Assembly: GCA_017538255.1 (NCBI GenBank)
Contig: JAFYJD010000013.1
Location: 1-51,506 of the forward strand
Origin: Clostridia bacterium
Lineage (GTDB): Bacteria; Bacillota; Clostridia; Christensenellales; CAG-138
DNA: 51,506 nucleotides
Direction: 5' to 3'
A model generated the notes under the pieces. That model was not told where the DNA came from and did not search any database. It saw only the letters and a list, made by a program, of their open reading frames with translations. Made by a program: the position numbers and the translations under genes. Shown one piece after another: positions 32,646-40,501 of this stretch. Positions within the stretch are counted from its first letter, which is position 1. Every line of letters begins with the position of its first letter.

Positions 32646-33266
32646 ATGTATAATGTTATCACCATTTCAAGGCAGTTCGGCAGCGGCGGCAGGGAACTCG
32701 GCAGACGCCTTGCCGAGGAACTCGGCTTCGCCTACTACGACGACGAGATCATCGAGGAGATCTCCAAGCGCACCCAACTTTCCGAGGAGTATGTTCAGCA
32801 GATAGTCGAACACCGCCCCGTTACGCTGATGCCGATCACCATCGGGCACAGTTTTTATCCCGTTCAGCATCCGCTTATGGAGCAGAGCCAGAACATCTAT
32901 CAAGAGCAGTCCCGCATCATCACCGAGATGAGCGAAAAATCTCCATGCGTCATCGTCGGCTGCTGCGGCGACTATATCCTGCGCGACAAAAAACTCCTGC
33001 GCCTGTTCGTTTATGCGGATATGAACAGCAAAATCGATCGCTGCCGTCTTAAAGCGCCCGAAAACGAGCATATGACCGTCAAGGAACTGCGCAAGCAGAT
33101 CGTCAAGGTGGAAAAGAACCGCGCCAAATATTACGAGTTCTACACCGGCAGAAAATGGGGCGACAAACTCAATTACGACCTTATGATAAACACCACCAAC
33201 ACCGACATCAAACTGATCGTAAGCGTCATCGCAAGAATGTTCGACAAAAATGCCCCATCCGATTGA
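32646..33266 (+). CDS. Cytidylate kinase-like family protein
   Basis: A 206-aa P-loop protein of the cytidylate-kinase-like family common in gut Firmicutes. It starts at the ATG after AGGAGG. MYNVITISRQFGSGGRELGRRLAEELG (read in parts) contains the nucleotide-binding loop in the variant form GSGG, and FAYYDDEIIEEISK follows. It is not the essential Cmk, whose loop is GxxGxGKS-like. The true phosphate acceptor is unknown. It is transcribed alone from a good promoter. Confidence 0.85.
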   Translation: MYNVITISRQFGSGGRELGRRLAEELGFAYYDDEIIEEISKRTQLSEEYVQQIVEHRPVTLMPITIGHSFYPVQHPLMEQSQNIYQEQSRIITEMSEKSPCVIVGCCGDYILRDKKLLRLFVYADMNSKIDRCRLKAPENEHMTVKELRKQIVKVEKNRAKYYEFYTGRKWGDKLNYDLMINTTNTDIKLIVSVIARMFDKNAPSD

Positions 33267-33436
33267 TCGCTAAAAGAGTTTAGATGCTCCAAACAACAAC
33301 CGCACGCCCGATGCTTTGTCATCCGTGCTCAATATCAGAACGGATCCCTCGCAGTCGAACGCGCTGCCGACGGATCCGTCGTTTGTTTTCCGCCGCTTCC
33401 CGCGCGTACAAAAGCGCCGCGCTTACGCGCCTTAGC

Positions 33437-34246
33437 TCATACTTCCCCGCGCTTTTTGAGCATCGCTTTTTCAAGCGCGGCAACGAGGTAGTACATTATC
33501 GCCGCAAGCGCGCAGAGTATCACTATCGACGCCATCACCAGATCGAGTTTGAACACCTGCCCGCCGTATACGATCAAATAGCCGAGCCCCGCCTTGGAAA
33601 CGAGATATTCGCCGACGATCACGCCGACCCAGCTCATACCCACGCTGATCTTGAGCGCGGATATCACCGTCGGAACGGACGCGGGCAGCACCACCTTGAA
33701 AAAGGTCTGCATCCGCGTCGCACCGAGCGTTTTCATCAAAAGATGCTTTTCACCCGAGATATCGTTAAATCCCGTCAGCACCGTCATGACCGTAACGACC
33801 GTTGAAACGAGCAGCGCCATAACCACGATGGACATCATCCCCGCACCGACCCAAACGATGAGAATCGGCCCGAGCGCGATCTTCGGCAGCGCGTTCAACA
33901 CCACCATAAACGGATCGAGTATCTCCTCAAGCGTCGGGCTCCACCACAGAAGCGCCGCGATCACCGTACCCAAAAGAGTTCCGACGGTGAAGCCGAGCGC
34001 GGTCTCCGCCATCGTAACGCCTATATGATAGAAGAGTTCGCCGCTTGCGTAGAGCCTTGCGACTGTCGCCGCGACGCGCGACGGGCTTGAAAAGATGAAC
34101 GCGTTGATAACGCCGCCTCTTGCCGCCGCTTCCCATATTATAACGAACAGACCGAGTATCATCAGCCGCGCCGCCGTTACCGCCGCCCGTTTTCTTCTGA
34201 CGCGGGCGATATAGGCCTCGTGCTCGCTTTTCGTTCCCTTTTTCAC
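33437..34246 (-). CDS. ABC transporter permease, NitT/TauT/SsuC type
   Basis: A 269-aa integral membrane protein with about six helices and the EAA coupling motif (GATRMQTFFKVVLPASVP), typical of BPD_transp_1 permeases importing sulfonates, nitrate, taurine or thiamine precursors. The ATP-binding gene lies just upstream in the same operon (4-base overlap). No substrate-binding protein gene accompanies the pair, so the ligand cannot be guessed. A 50-codon open stretch downstream on the same strand (33422-33270) has no start and may be a remnant. Confidence 0.9.
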   Translation of the reverse strand: MKKGTKSEHEAYIARVRRKRAAVTAARLMILGLFVIIWEAAARGGVINAFIFSSPSRVAATVARLYASGELFYHIGVTMAETALGFTVGTLLGTVIAALLWWSPTLEEILDPFMVVLNALPKIALGPILIVWVGAGMMSIVVMALLVSTVVTVMTVLTGFNDISGEKHLLMKTLGATRMQTFFKVVLPASVPTVISALKISVGMSWVGVIVGEYLVSKAGLGYLIVYGGQVFKLDLVMASIVILCALAAIMYYLVAALEKAMLKKRGEV

Positions 34247-35058
34247 TCGCCACGCCCCCTTTCGAGTTCACGCCATACAAGGTCAAAATACCCGTTGAAC
34301 TGCGGCATCGCCCGCCTTTCGAGCGGCGACGGGCTCTCCCCCTCACCGCTTTTCGGAAAATCAAGCACGATCTCCTTTTTAACGCGCGCGGGGCGGTCGG
34401 TAAAAACGAGTATCCGATCGCCAAGCGCTATCGCTTCCGAGATGTCGTGCGTTACCAGCACCGAGGTATAGCCCCCGCGCTTGATTATGCCGTGCACGTC
34501 CGAGGCGATTATGAGGCGCGTTTGGTAATCGAGCGCGGAAAACGGCTCGTCGAGCAGCAGTATCTCCGGCGAAAACGCGAGCGTGCGCACGAGCGCCGCC
34601 TTCTGGCGCATACCCCCCGAAAGTTGGCGCGGATAATGACGCCGAAAGCCGGAGAGCGCGCATTTATCCAAAAGTTCCATCGCGTATTCCCGCTTTTTGC
34701 CGCTCAGTTCGCCCTTGACCTCGAGCCCAAGCAGCACGTTGTCCTCTATCGTGCGCCAGTCGAGCAGATGGTCGCGCTGGAGCATATAGCCCGTGATATT
34801 ATCCCTCGGGTCGGGCTTTTTGCCCATTACCTCCACCATGCCGCCCGTGGGCTCGATTATCCCGGCAAGCAGCGAAAGCACGCTCGTTTTGCCGCAGCCC
34901 GACGGTCCTACGAGCGCGACGAACTCGCCCTTTTCTATCTCAAACGAGCAATGCTCGACAGCAAGCGTCTGCTGTTTCAAAGTATGGTAGACAAGGCTTG
35001 CGTCAACAAGCCTCGCCGCTGTTTCCGCGGCGGTTTTGTCCGATTTTTCGGCGTCCAT
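34243..35058 (-). CDS. ABC transporter ATP-binding protein, NitT/TauT/SsuB type
   Basis: A 271-aa ATPase with Walker A (GPSGCGKTS), Q-loop (YMLQRDHLLDW), signature LSGGMRQ, Walker B with catalytic Glu (EILLLDEPFSALD) and the H-loop (VTHDISEA). QRDxLLxW is typical of the SsuB/TauB/ThiZ group. It pairs with the permease downstream. The 200 bases upstream hold no binding-protein gene and no recognisable TPP riboswitch core. Confidence 0.92.
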   Translation of the reverse strand: MDAEKSDKTAAETAARLVDASLVYHTLKQQTLAVEHCSFEIEKGEFVALVGPSGCGKTSVLSLLAGIIEPTGGMVEVMGKKPDPRDNITGYMLQRDHLLDWRTIEDNVLLGLEVKGELSGKKREYAMELLDKCALSGFRRHYPRQLSGGMRQKAALVRTLAFSPEILLLDEPFSALDYQTRLIIASDVHGIIKRGGYTSVLVTHDISEAIALGDRILVFTDRPARVKKEIVLDFPKSGEGESPSPLERRAMPQFNGYFDLVWRELERGRGE

Positions 35059-35200
35059 ATCTGCTCCCCCGTTTCGCTTTTTGCGGGTCTTTTTCCCGTC
35101 CGTATACTCACTCTATTCAAAAGGCGCGGTTTTTGCCACGGAGCCGGAAGGATGCCGGCGGGCGTTGCCGTCTTTCGGCCGTTTTCACCGGAGCGGAGCG

Positions 35201-35220
35201 AAAAAAAAGCCCGCGCGGGC
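35201..35220 (-). terminator. Terminator of the PT-dependent small secreted/membrane protein gene (35270-35830)
   Basis: GCCCGCGCGGGC (35209-35220), self-complementary, followed on the minus strand by TTTTTTTT. Confidence 0.6.
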
Positions 35221-35269
35221 ATTTGCACGCGGGGCAGGAGACGGCATTTTATCTGCTTTGAACGCAGGC

Positions 35270-35830
35270 TCAATCGTCGATTTTAAAAGGAGCCATCAGA
35301 TGATCAACCTCGCTCATACCGAGTATCTCGACAGGAATGGCCGGATAATGATCTTCAACAAAGCATCGCGCCGTTTCGACGGCGGACGGCTCGATCATAA
35401 TTACGATTCTCTGCTCCTTTTCGTTAGTGCCACCTCCGTTAACGGGGATGCCCGACGCGGAGAGTTCATCGGAGATAAGGTGTACGTATCCTATCATTTG
35501 TTTGAGGCTCAATTCGCCCTTTTTGAACTCAACCATCTCGGCATATTCGCCGAGCGCGGCAATGAGCTCCTCCTTAACGGTCATATCGGTCAGATAAACC
35601 GTGATGCTGCCGTTGGATTCGTGATAAGCGCCGCCGTAATAGTCGGGCAACATGTCCTTATCATCAAAGCGCAGGATCGACTCCAGTTTTTGCATCGCAC
35701 TGTCCGATGAGCCCGATACACCTCTTTGACGGGGTTTGGCCGCATGCGCAGTCAAAACAAGCGTGCATACGGCGAGCGCGATGCAACCGATAAGAACATA
35801 GAAAAGCGGTTTGTGCAGCGATTGTTTCAT
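35270..35830 (-). CDS. Exported or membrane-anchored protein of unknown function
   Basis: A 186-aa protein starting at the ATG after AAGGAGG; the upstream in-frame Met (35866) lacks a site. Residues 8-28 form a hydrophobic signal or anchor, possibly cleaved after AHA. The remainder is a small alpha/beta domain (SITVYLTDMTVKEELIAAL, RIVIMIEPSAVETARC, in parts) with no family I recognise. It has no obvious partner gene: the ABC ATPase downstream is more than 200 bases away and beyond its terminator. Confidence 0.65.
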   Translation of the reverse strand: MKQSLHKPLFYVLIGCIALAVCTLVLTAHAAKPRQRGVSGSSDSAMQKLESILRFDDKDMLPDYYGGAYHESNGSITVYLTDMTVKEELIAALGEYAEMVEFKKGELSLKQMIGYVHLISDELSASGIPVNGGGTNEKEQRIVIMIEPSAVETARCFVEDHYPAIPVEILGMSEVDHLMAPFKIDD

Positions 35831-35885
35831 AAGTATCCTCCTTGATATTAAAATTCGTTTAATCAAGCGTCAGCCAAAGCTGCAA

Positions 35886-36178
35886 TCACTTGTTATTGCT
35901 ATAATTGCAATTTCTGCATATATAATGCGTGTCATCTATCCATAAAAAATTGTGCTTTTGATAGAGATTATAATTACACAGGCGGCAAGTGCGCATATGA
36001 TGCGTACTGTTATACGGCATATAATTCGTATACGAGTGATTGTGAGCCTGTATGGTAAATCCTGCGCTGTTCAATACCCAATATGGAGTATAAACAACAT
36101 AATAACTACCATTGCTGGCACTGGCAATACCTTTAACTATTCCATAATTGCAAGCAGATAGCACATAAATCGTTTCAT
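35886..36178 (-). pseudogene. Secreted zinc-ribbon protein with a frameshift in its signal peptide
   Basis: A good promoter and GGAGGG precede an ATG at 36178 that reads MKRFMCYLLAIME and then stops (36139-36137). Shifting one base in this stretch joins it to a frame of about 85 codons, IVKGIASASNGSYYVVYT onward, ending in a four-cysteine zinc-ribbon: CRLCNY and CRNCNY, with HHMRT before and His/Tyr between. The start, a signal-peptide-like segment and an ASAS-type cleavage site agree, so the gene looks intact but for one indel. The whole stretch is much more A/T-rich than its surroundings. Alternatively it is an assembly error. Confidence 0.6.
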
Positions 36179-36210
36179 AAAGACCCTCCAATATAATTAA
36201 GCATATCATA

Positions 36211-36239
36211 ATTATATGACGAAGTATAACAAATTTCAA
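36211..36239 (-). promoter_or_regulatory. Promoter of the frameshifted zinc-ribbon gene
   Basis: TTGAAA (36239-36234), 17 bases, TATAAT (36216-36211) on the minus strand. Confidence 0.65.
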
Positions 36240-36380
36240 TAGGATTTCGGAGAATAGAAATAAAAAAGCAGTATAATAGTGAATTCGCAAAGGAGTATAA
36301 TTTAAAGATACATATGCATTTCCGACTGTTTTGATATTTTTTCTGACAGGGGGCTAAATAATTTATATCCGCAAAGCGTA

Positions 36381-36409
36381 TTGACAAAGGTGCACGACAG
36401 TTCTATAAT
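36381..36409 (+). promoter_or_regulatory. Promoter of the PII-like/antiporter module, full consensus
   Basis: TTGACA (36381-36386), exactly 17 bases, TATAAT (36404-36409), about 35 bases before the ATG. Confidence 0.85.
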
Positions 36410-36443
36410 CTGATTGAACAACTCGGATAAGGAGGATATAAAT

Positions 36444-36779
36444 ATGCAGCTGCTCGTTATCACCATCGACCGTTCGGACGAGTTTATCGCCACGCTCGAA
36501 GGACTCAAAGCGCACGGGATGAACGGCATCGTTTTTCCGTCCACCAGCCTCAAAAACGCCCTGCTCGGCAGCGATATCGACGCCGCGCCGATCTTCGGCA
36601 GGATCAGCAAGGTCGTCAGCCACGATTTTGAATCGAGCCACACCGCGTTCCTCGTTTTGACCGAAGACCAGGTGGAGCACGCCAAGCGCGTTATCCGCCG
36701 CAACACCAACGGTCTAGGCAAAAAGGGCTTTATGTTCACCATTCCCGTTGCATCGTATGAGGGCATAGAGGAATACTGA
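36444..36779 (+). CDS. PII-like signalling protein
   Basis: A 111-aa protein starting at the ATG after GGAGG. It opens with a ferredoxin-like beta strand (MQLLVITIDRSDEFIATLEG), as PII and the c-di-AMP receptor PstA/DarA do, and closes with FTIPVASYEGI, comparable with the VFVMPV-type last strand of those proteins. A loop (about 40-65) replaces the PII T-loop. The next gene is a cation/proton antiporter without its own regulatory domain, so a role as its ligand sensor is likely but inferred. No amt or glnA gene is near, which speaks against nitrogen control. Confidence 0.65.
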   Translation: MQLLVITIDRSDEFIATLEGLKAHGMNGIVFPSTSLKNALLGSDIDAAPIFGRISKVVSHDFESSHTAFLVLTEDQVEHAKRVIRRNTNGLGKKGFMFTIPVASYEGIEEY

Positions 36780-36845
36780 TAAACGCTTTTTTACACCGCC
36801 CAAAGTATCCTCGCTCAATAAGAACGGAATACCTTTTACAAGAAG

Positions 36846-36874
36846 CACCGGACGGCACTTGCCGCCGGTGTTTT
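36846..36874 (+). terminator. Intercistronic hairpin between the PII-like and antiporter genes
   Basis: CACCGG-A-CGGC and GCCG-CCGGTG pair, followed by TTTTG. It may terminate some of the transcripts and so keep the antiporter below the PII-like protein. Confidence 0.55.
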
Positions 36875-36922
36875 GCAGGGAAAAAATCCCCAATATCATC
36901 CAAAACAAGGAAGAATCAAACC

Positions 36923-38173
36923 ATGCAGATCCTACTCATCATCGCGATCGCGATGGCCGCCGGCCTTTTACTGTCAAGGCTGATGAAGATCCTAAACCTG
37001 CCGAACGTTACCGGCTTTCTTATCGCCGGAGTACTGATCGGCCCGTTCGTGTTCGGGTTCGTCAACGAAGAGAGCATCAAAAGTCTTAAACTGCTTACTT
37101 CGACCGCGCTCGGCTTCATCGCGTTTTCGATAGGCGGCGAGTTCAAACTCAAGTTCCTTCAAAAACTCGGCAAACACATAATCATAATCACGCTCGCGCA
37201 GGCGTTCGTCACGGTAGGGCTCGTTATCGCCGCCCTGTTATTGATCCCCGGCGAAGACCGCGTTCCGCGAGCCCTTTTGCTCGGAGCGATCGCCGCCGCG
37301 ACCGCCCCCGCCGCAACGCTGCTCGTCGTTCGCCAATACAAGGCGCGCGGCGCCGTCACGGATACTCTGCTCCCCGTTACTGCGCTTGACGACGCGATAG
37401 GTCTTATAATCTTCTCCGTCTGTCTTGCGCTTGCGATCGCGTTCTCGTCCGGCAAGGGTATGACCGCTCAGACCGTCATCCTCGATCCCCTGCGCGAGAT
37501 CGGGCTTTCGCTGCTCGTCGGCAGTATAATGGGCGCGCTGCTCGCGGGCGCGATGCGTTTTTTCCGCTCCAACGCCAACCGCCTTTCGCTGATGATCGCG
37601 GCGGTGTTCGCGTGCGTCGCGCTTTCGGAAATGTGGGAACTTTCCTCGCTTTTGACCTGTATGCTCCTCGGCGCGGTATTTTCCAACCTGCGCAAGGACG
37701 CTGTGCGCTCCCTTGAGATAATCGACGGCTGGACGCCCGGTCTTTTTATGCTGTTCTTCGTATTCTCGGGCGCGGAACTCGACTTTTCGATCCTTACCTC
37801 CGTCGGCGTCATCGGTGTCGTCTATATCATAGCGCGTTCGCTCGGCAAGTACAGCGGCTCCTACCTCGGCGCTGCCGTTGCGCGCTCTGATAAGAACGTC
37901 AAAAAGTTCCTCGGAATCACGCTTCTGCCGCAGGCGGGTGTTGCGATAGGTATGGCTCAGATGGTCGCCGCAAGCCCGGATCTTCCGGCTTCGCTTGCAA
38001 GCCAGGTCGTTACCGTTGCGCTGTTTGCGACGCTCGTTTACGAACTCGTCGGTCCGATCCTGACAAAACTTGCGCTCAAGCATGCGGGCGAGATCAACGA
38101 AACGAACCTCGGAAATGCCACCCCGATCAAAAACTTTGTGCGCTACTTCAAACGAAGCGCCCCGATGAAGTAA
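36923..38173 (+). CDS. CPA2-type cation/proton antiporter (KefB/NapA-like membrane domain)
   Basis: A 416-aa protein with about 12-13 membrane helices. LLLSRLMKILNLPNVTGFLIAGVLIGPF (in parts) is the classical start of the Na+/H+ exchanger family; ALDDAIGL carries the conserved acidic pair region and GVAIGMAQM a later helix. It stops straight after the transport domain and has no RCK or TrkA-C tail, so regulation must come from another protein, plausibly the PII-like product encoded 143 bases upstream. K+/H+ or Na+/H+ selectivity cannot be read. Confidence 0.9.
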   Translation: MQILLIIAIAMAAGLLLSRLMKILNLPNVTGFLIAGVLIGPFVFGFVNEESIKSLKLLTSTALGFIAFSIGGEFKLKFLQKLGKHIIIITLAQAFVTVGLVIAALLLIPGEDRVPRALLLGAIAAATAPAATLLVVRQYKARGAVTDTLLPVTALDDAIGLIIFSVCLALAIAFSSGKGMTAQTVILDPLREIGLSLLVGSIMGALLAGAMRFFRSNANRLSLMIAAVFACVALSEMWELSSLLTCMLLGAVFSNLRKDAVRSLEIIDGWTPGLFMLFFVFSGAELDFSILTSVGVIGVVYIIARSLGKYSGSYLGAAVARSDKNVKKFLGITLLPQAGVAIGMAQMVAASPDLPASLASQVVTVALFATLVYELVGPILTKLALKHAGEINETNLGNATPIKNFVRYFKRSAPMK

Positions 38174-38219
38174 ACCCGGCCTTTTATCTGCAAGATCAGC
38201 ATAGCGTTTGACCCGCAAA

Positions 38220-38252
38220 AAGAAAGAAGAAGTTGTAAGCTTCTTCTTTCTT
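38220..38252 (+). terminator. Hairpin after the antiporter gene
   Basis: AAGAAAGAAGAAG and CTTCTTCTTTCTT form a perfect 13-bp stem with a 7-base loop. The stem is A-T rich and the tail is TATATATTG, so it is a moderate terminator. Confidence 0.5.
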
Positions 38253-38543
38253 ATATATTGCAGTTTGGAGCCAAGCCCAAATATAGCAAAGAGCGCAGAA
38301 CAGCTCATCGGGATACGCTTCGCTCCGATACGGTTTGCAGACGATCCGTGTGCCCGCGCCGCGTCAGAATATCAACTCGTGCGCCTTCCCACCGCTTCCT
38401 GCCTCCCCGCGCAGGCACTCCGCCGCGCTGCGTTTAGCAGCCGTTTTGAGCCCTTTGTCCGCCGTCTGGAAAACGCAAAAATATATTATTTGTGTTGTAT
38501 GCGCTGATTTTTGTACAGGTTTTTCGCCCTCGTCCGAAATAAG

Positions 38544-38644
38544 TTATCCACATTTTTGAGCCTTTTCCACAAGGACAATGTGGATAAGTTTGCGAAAACG
38601 CCGCTGTTTTTGCGCTTTTTTTAAGGACAACTCTGCGGATAACA
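38544..38644. promoter_or_regulatory. DnaA-box cluster
   Basis: TTATCCACA (38544-38552, perfect consensus), TTTTCCACA (38563-38571, fits TTWTNCACA), TGTGGATAA (38581-38589, perfect, inverted) and TGCGGATAA (38636-38644, inverted, one mismatch) lie within about 100 bases. The two perfect boxes form an inverted pair with 28 bases between. Such clusters mark oriC or DnaA-regulated and DnaA-titrating sites. No dnaA or dnaN gene is in the window. Confidence 0.7.
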
Positions 38645-38879
38645 AGGATAAGTGCGTGTAAAACCCGCTTTTTTACGCTCTCAAAATCGCGTGTCTTTTG
38701 CGTGATGTTCCAATATACGCACTCCTCACGGGGCTTGACAAACGCTTTTTTCAAGCACGGCGGCATTTTTCGCCGCATGCGCCAAAGCGGGGTCTTTCGC
38801 CGTTCGCAAGCGCGCCCGCTTCGACCCCGTCCATACCGCCTTCGAGGGTCGTTTTTTCAATATATATTGTCGCATTTTG

Positions 38880-38908
38880 TTGACAAACAAGCCCGAATAA
38901 GGTATCAT
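38880..38908 (+). promoter_or_regulatory. uraA promoter
   Basis: TTGACA (38880-38885), 17 bases, TATCAT (38903-38908). The leader would be about 73 nt; no convincing PyrR-binding loop was found. Confidence 0.75.
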
Positions 38909-38987
38909 TTTGTATATAAAATCGATGCGCAGGCGCGTCCGTGGAGCGGGCGCGCTGTCGTCGAAAAAAAGCACAAGGAGCGCACCT

Positions 38988-40397
38988 ATGAAACTCATCT
39001 ACGGCATCCACGACAAACCCAAGTTCGGCTCCGTGCTGATCTTCGCGTTTCAGCAGTTGCTCGCGATAATGGCGGCAACAATCGCTGTTCCCGCGATCGT
39101 CGGCAACGGAATGTCGGCATCCGCGGCCCTGTTCGGCGCGGGCGTCGGTACCCTCGTTTATCAGTTGTTCACAAGGTTCAGAAGCCCCGTCTTCCTCGGC
39201 TCGTCGTTCGCCTTCCTCGGCTCGATGTTTGCGGCGTTCGCCGGCGCGGCGACCGCGGCCCTCGGCTACGCCGGTCTCATCATCGGCGCGGGTCTTGCGG
39301 GTCTTGTGTATGTGATCCTCGCGATCGTCGTTAAATTCGTCGGCGTTAAATGGATCGGCAAACTTATGCCCGCCGTCGTCATAGGACCTACCGTCGCGAT
39401 CATCGGACTTTCGCTCGCGGGCAACGCCGTCGGCGATATGATGAAGGGCGATTTCGCAAGGGGCGGCATCGCCACCGCTTCCCCCTATGTCGCGCTAATC
39501 TGCGCGCTCGTTACGCTGTTCGTCGTCATCATCTGCTCCACCTACGGCGGCAAAAAACTCCGCCTGATCCCGTTCATCATCGGTATCCTCGCGGGCTACG
39601 CCGTCGCGTTCATATTCACGCTCGTCGGCCGCGCGGGCAACGAAGCCTTCCGCATCATCGATTTTGCGCCGATCAAGAATCTCGTCAAGGACGGTGTAAA
39701 GTTCTCAACCTTCCTCTCGCTGCCCGAATTCTCGTTCCTTAAAGCGTTCAAGGACGGCGGCTTCAAGAGTCTCAACCTTGCGTATATCGGCACCATCGCC
39801 GTTGGCTATATCCCCGTCGCTTTCGTAGTGTTTGCGGAGCATATCGCGGATCATAAAAACCTTTCCACGATCGTCGGTCAGGATCTGCTCACCGATCCCG
39901 GCCTCTCCCGCACCCTGCTTGGCGACGGTATCGGCTCCTTCGTCGGCGCGATCTTCGGCGGCTGCCCCAACACCACCTACGGCGAATCCATCGGCTGCGT
40001 GGCGATCACCGGCAACGCTTCCGTCATCTCTATAACCGGCGCGGCGCTGCTCGCGATCCTGTTCTCGTTCATATCGCCCTTCGTTGCATTCCTCGATTCC
40101 ATCCCGTCCTGCGTAATGGGCGGCGTATGTATGACGCTGTACGGCTTCATCGCGGTATCGGGTCTTAAGATGCTCCAGCCCGTCGATCTCAATGAGAACC
40201 GCAATCTCTTTGTCGTATCCGTCATCCTGATCGCGGGCGTCGGCGGTCTTGCGCTCAACTTCGCGCTCAAGAACGGCCAAACCATCACCGTCACCTCCAT
40301 CGCCTGCGCGCTGATCCTCGGCATCATCACCAACTTTATGCTCTCCGGCAAAAAGAAAACAGACGATGAGGACGAGCCCCAGCAGCTCATCAAATAA
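38988..40397 (+). CDS. uraA: Uracil permease, NCS2 family
   Basis: A 469-aa transporter with about 14 membrane segments that imports uracil by proton symport. The start after AAGGAG gives the typical short N-terminus. FQQLLAIMAATIAVP corresponds to the first helices; FAEHIADHKNLSTIVGQDLL has the family Glu of the substrate site; GCPNTTYGESIGCVAITG is the NCS2 motif, here of the uracil-type TTYGE form rather than the xanthine/urate form. It is transcribed alone, ending in a bidirectional hairpin. Confidence 0.92.
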   Translation: MKLIYGIHDKPKFGSVLIFAFQQLLAIMAATIAVPAIVGNGMSASAALFGAGVGTLVYQLFTRFRSPVFLGSSFAFLGSMFAAFAGAATAALGYAGLIIGAGLAGLVYVILAIVVKFVGVKWIGKLMPAVVIGPTVAIIGLSLAGNAVGDMMKGDFARGGIATASPYVALICALVTLFVVIICSTYGGKKLRLIPFIIGILAGYAVAFIFTLVGRAGNEAFRIIDFAPIKNLVKDGVKFSTFLSLPEFSFLKAFKDGGFKSLNLAYIGTIAVGYIPVAFVVFAEHIADHKNLSTIVGQDLLTDPGLSRTLLGDGIGSFVGAIFGGCPNTTYGESIGCVAITGNASVISITGAALLAILFSFISPFVAFLDSIPSCVMGGVCMTLYGFIAVSGLKMLQPVDLNENRNLFVVSVILIAGVGGLALNFALKNGQTITVTSIACALILGIITNFMLSGKKKTDDEDEPQQLIK

Positions 40398-40419
40398 GAC
40401 TCGGCCGATCGACCGATAA

Positions 40420-40470
40420 CAAAAACTTCACGGAGAAGGGCGTATGCGCCCCAACCCGTGAAGTTTTTTA
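40420..40470. terminator. Bidirectional terminator between uraA and a lipoprotein gene
   Basis: AAAAACTTCACGG and CCGTGAAGTTTTT arms (40421-40433, 40456-40468) enclose a second small hairpin (GGGCG/CGCCC). A and T runs lie on both sides. Confidence 0.85.
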
Positions 40471-40501
40471 TTTTGCTTTTAGTTTTTCGGTTTTATCCGC
40501 C

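Larger units (their letters stand above)
38174..38987 (+). other. 814-base gap: terminator, DnaA-box cluster and uraA promoter
   Basis: From left to right it holds a 13-bp hairpin (38220-38252), an A/T-rich patch (38471-38500), a DnaA-box cluster (38544-38644) and the uraA promoter (38880-38908). The short open frames in it have arginine/serine-rich composition without family resemblance, so I call no gene here. Confidence 0.5.

Noticed and set aside
33270..33422. 50-codon stop-free stretch after the ABC permease on the minus strand
   Set aside because: It has protein-like sequence (GSVGSAFDCEGSVLIL) but no start codon or ribosome binding site; it may be a relic but cannot be called a gene.
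35059..35269. TPP riboswitch before the orphan ABC importer
   Set aside because: No CUGAGA core was found on the minus strand.
38208..38507. 99-codon frame in the DnaA-box gap
   Set aside because: No ribosome binding site and a patchy Arg/Ser/Ala-rich composition with no sign of a domain.
38915..38987. PyrR-binding loop in the uraA leader
   Set aside because: GUCCGUGGAGCGG resembles only part of the PyrR consensus and the surrounding stem is irregular.
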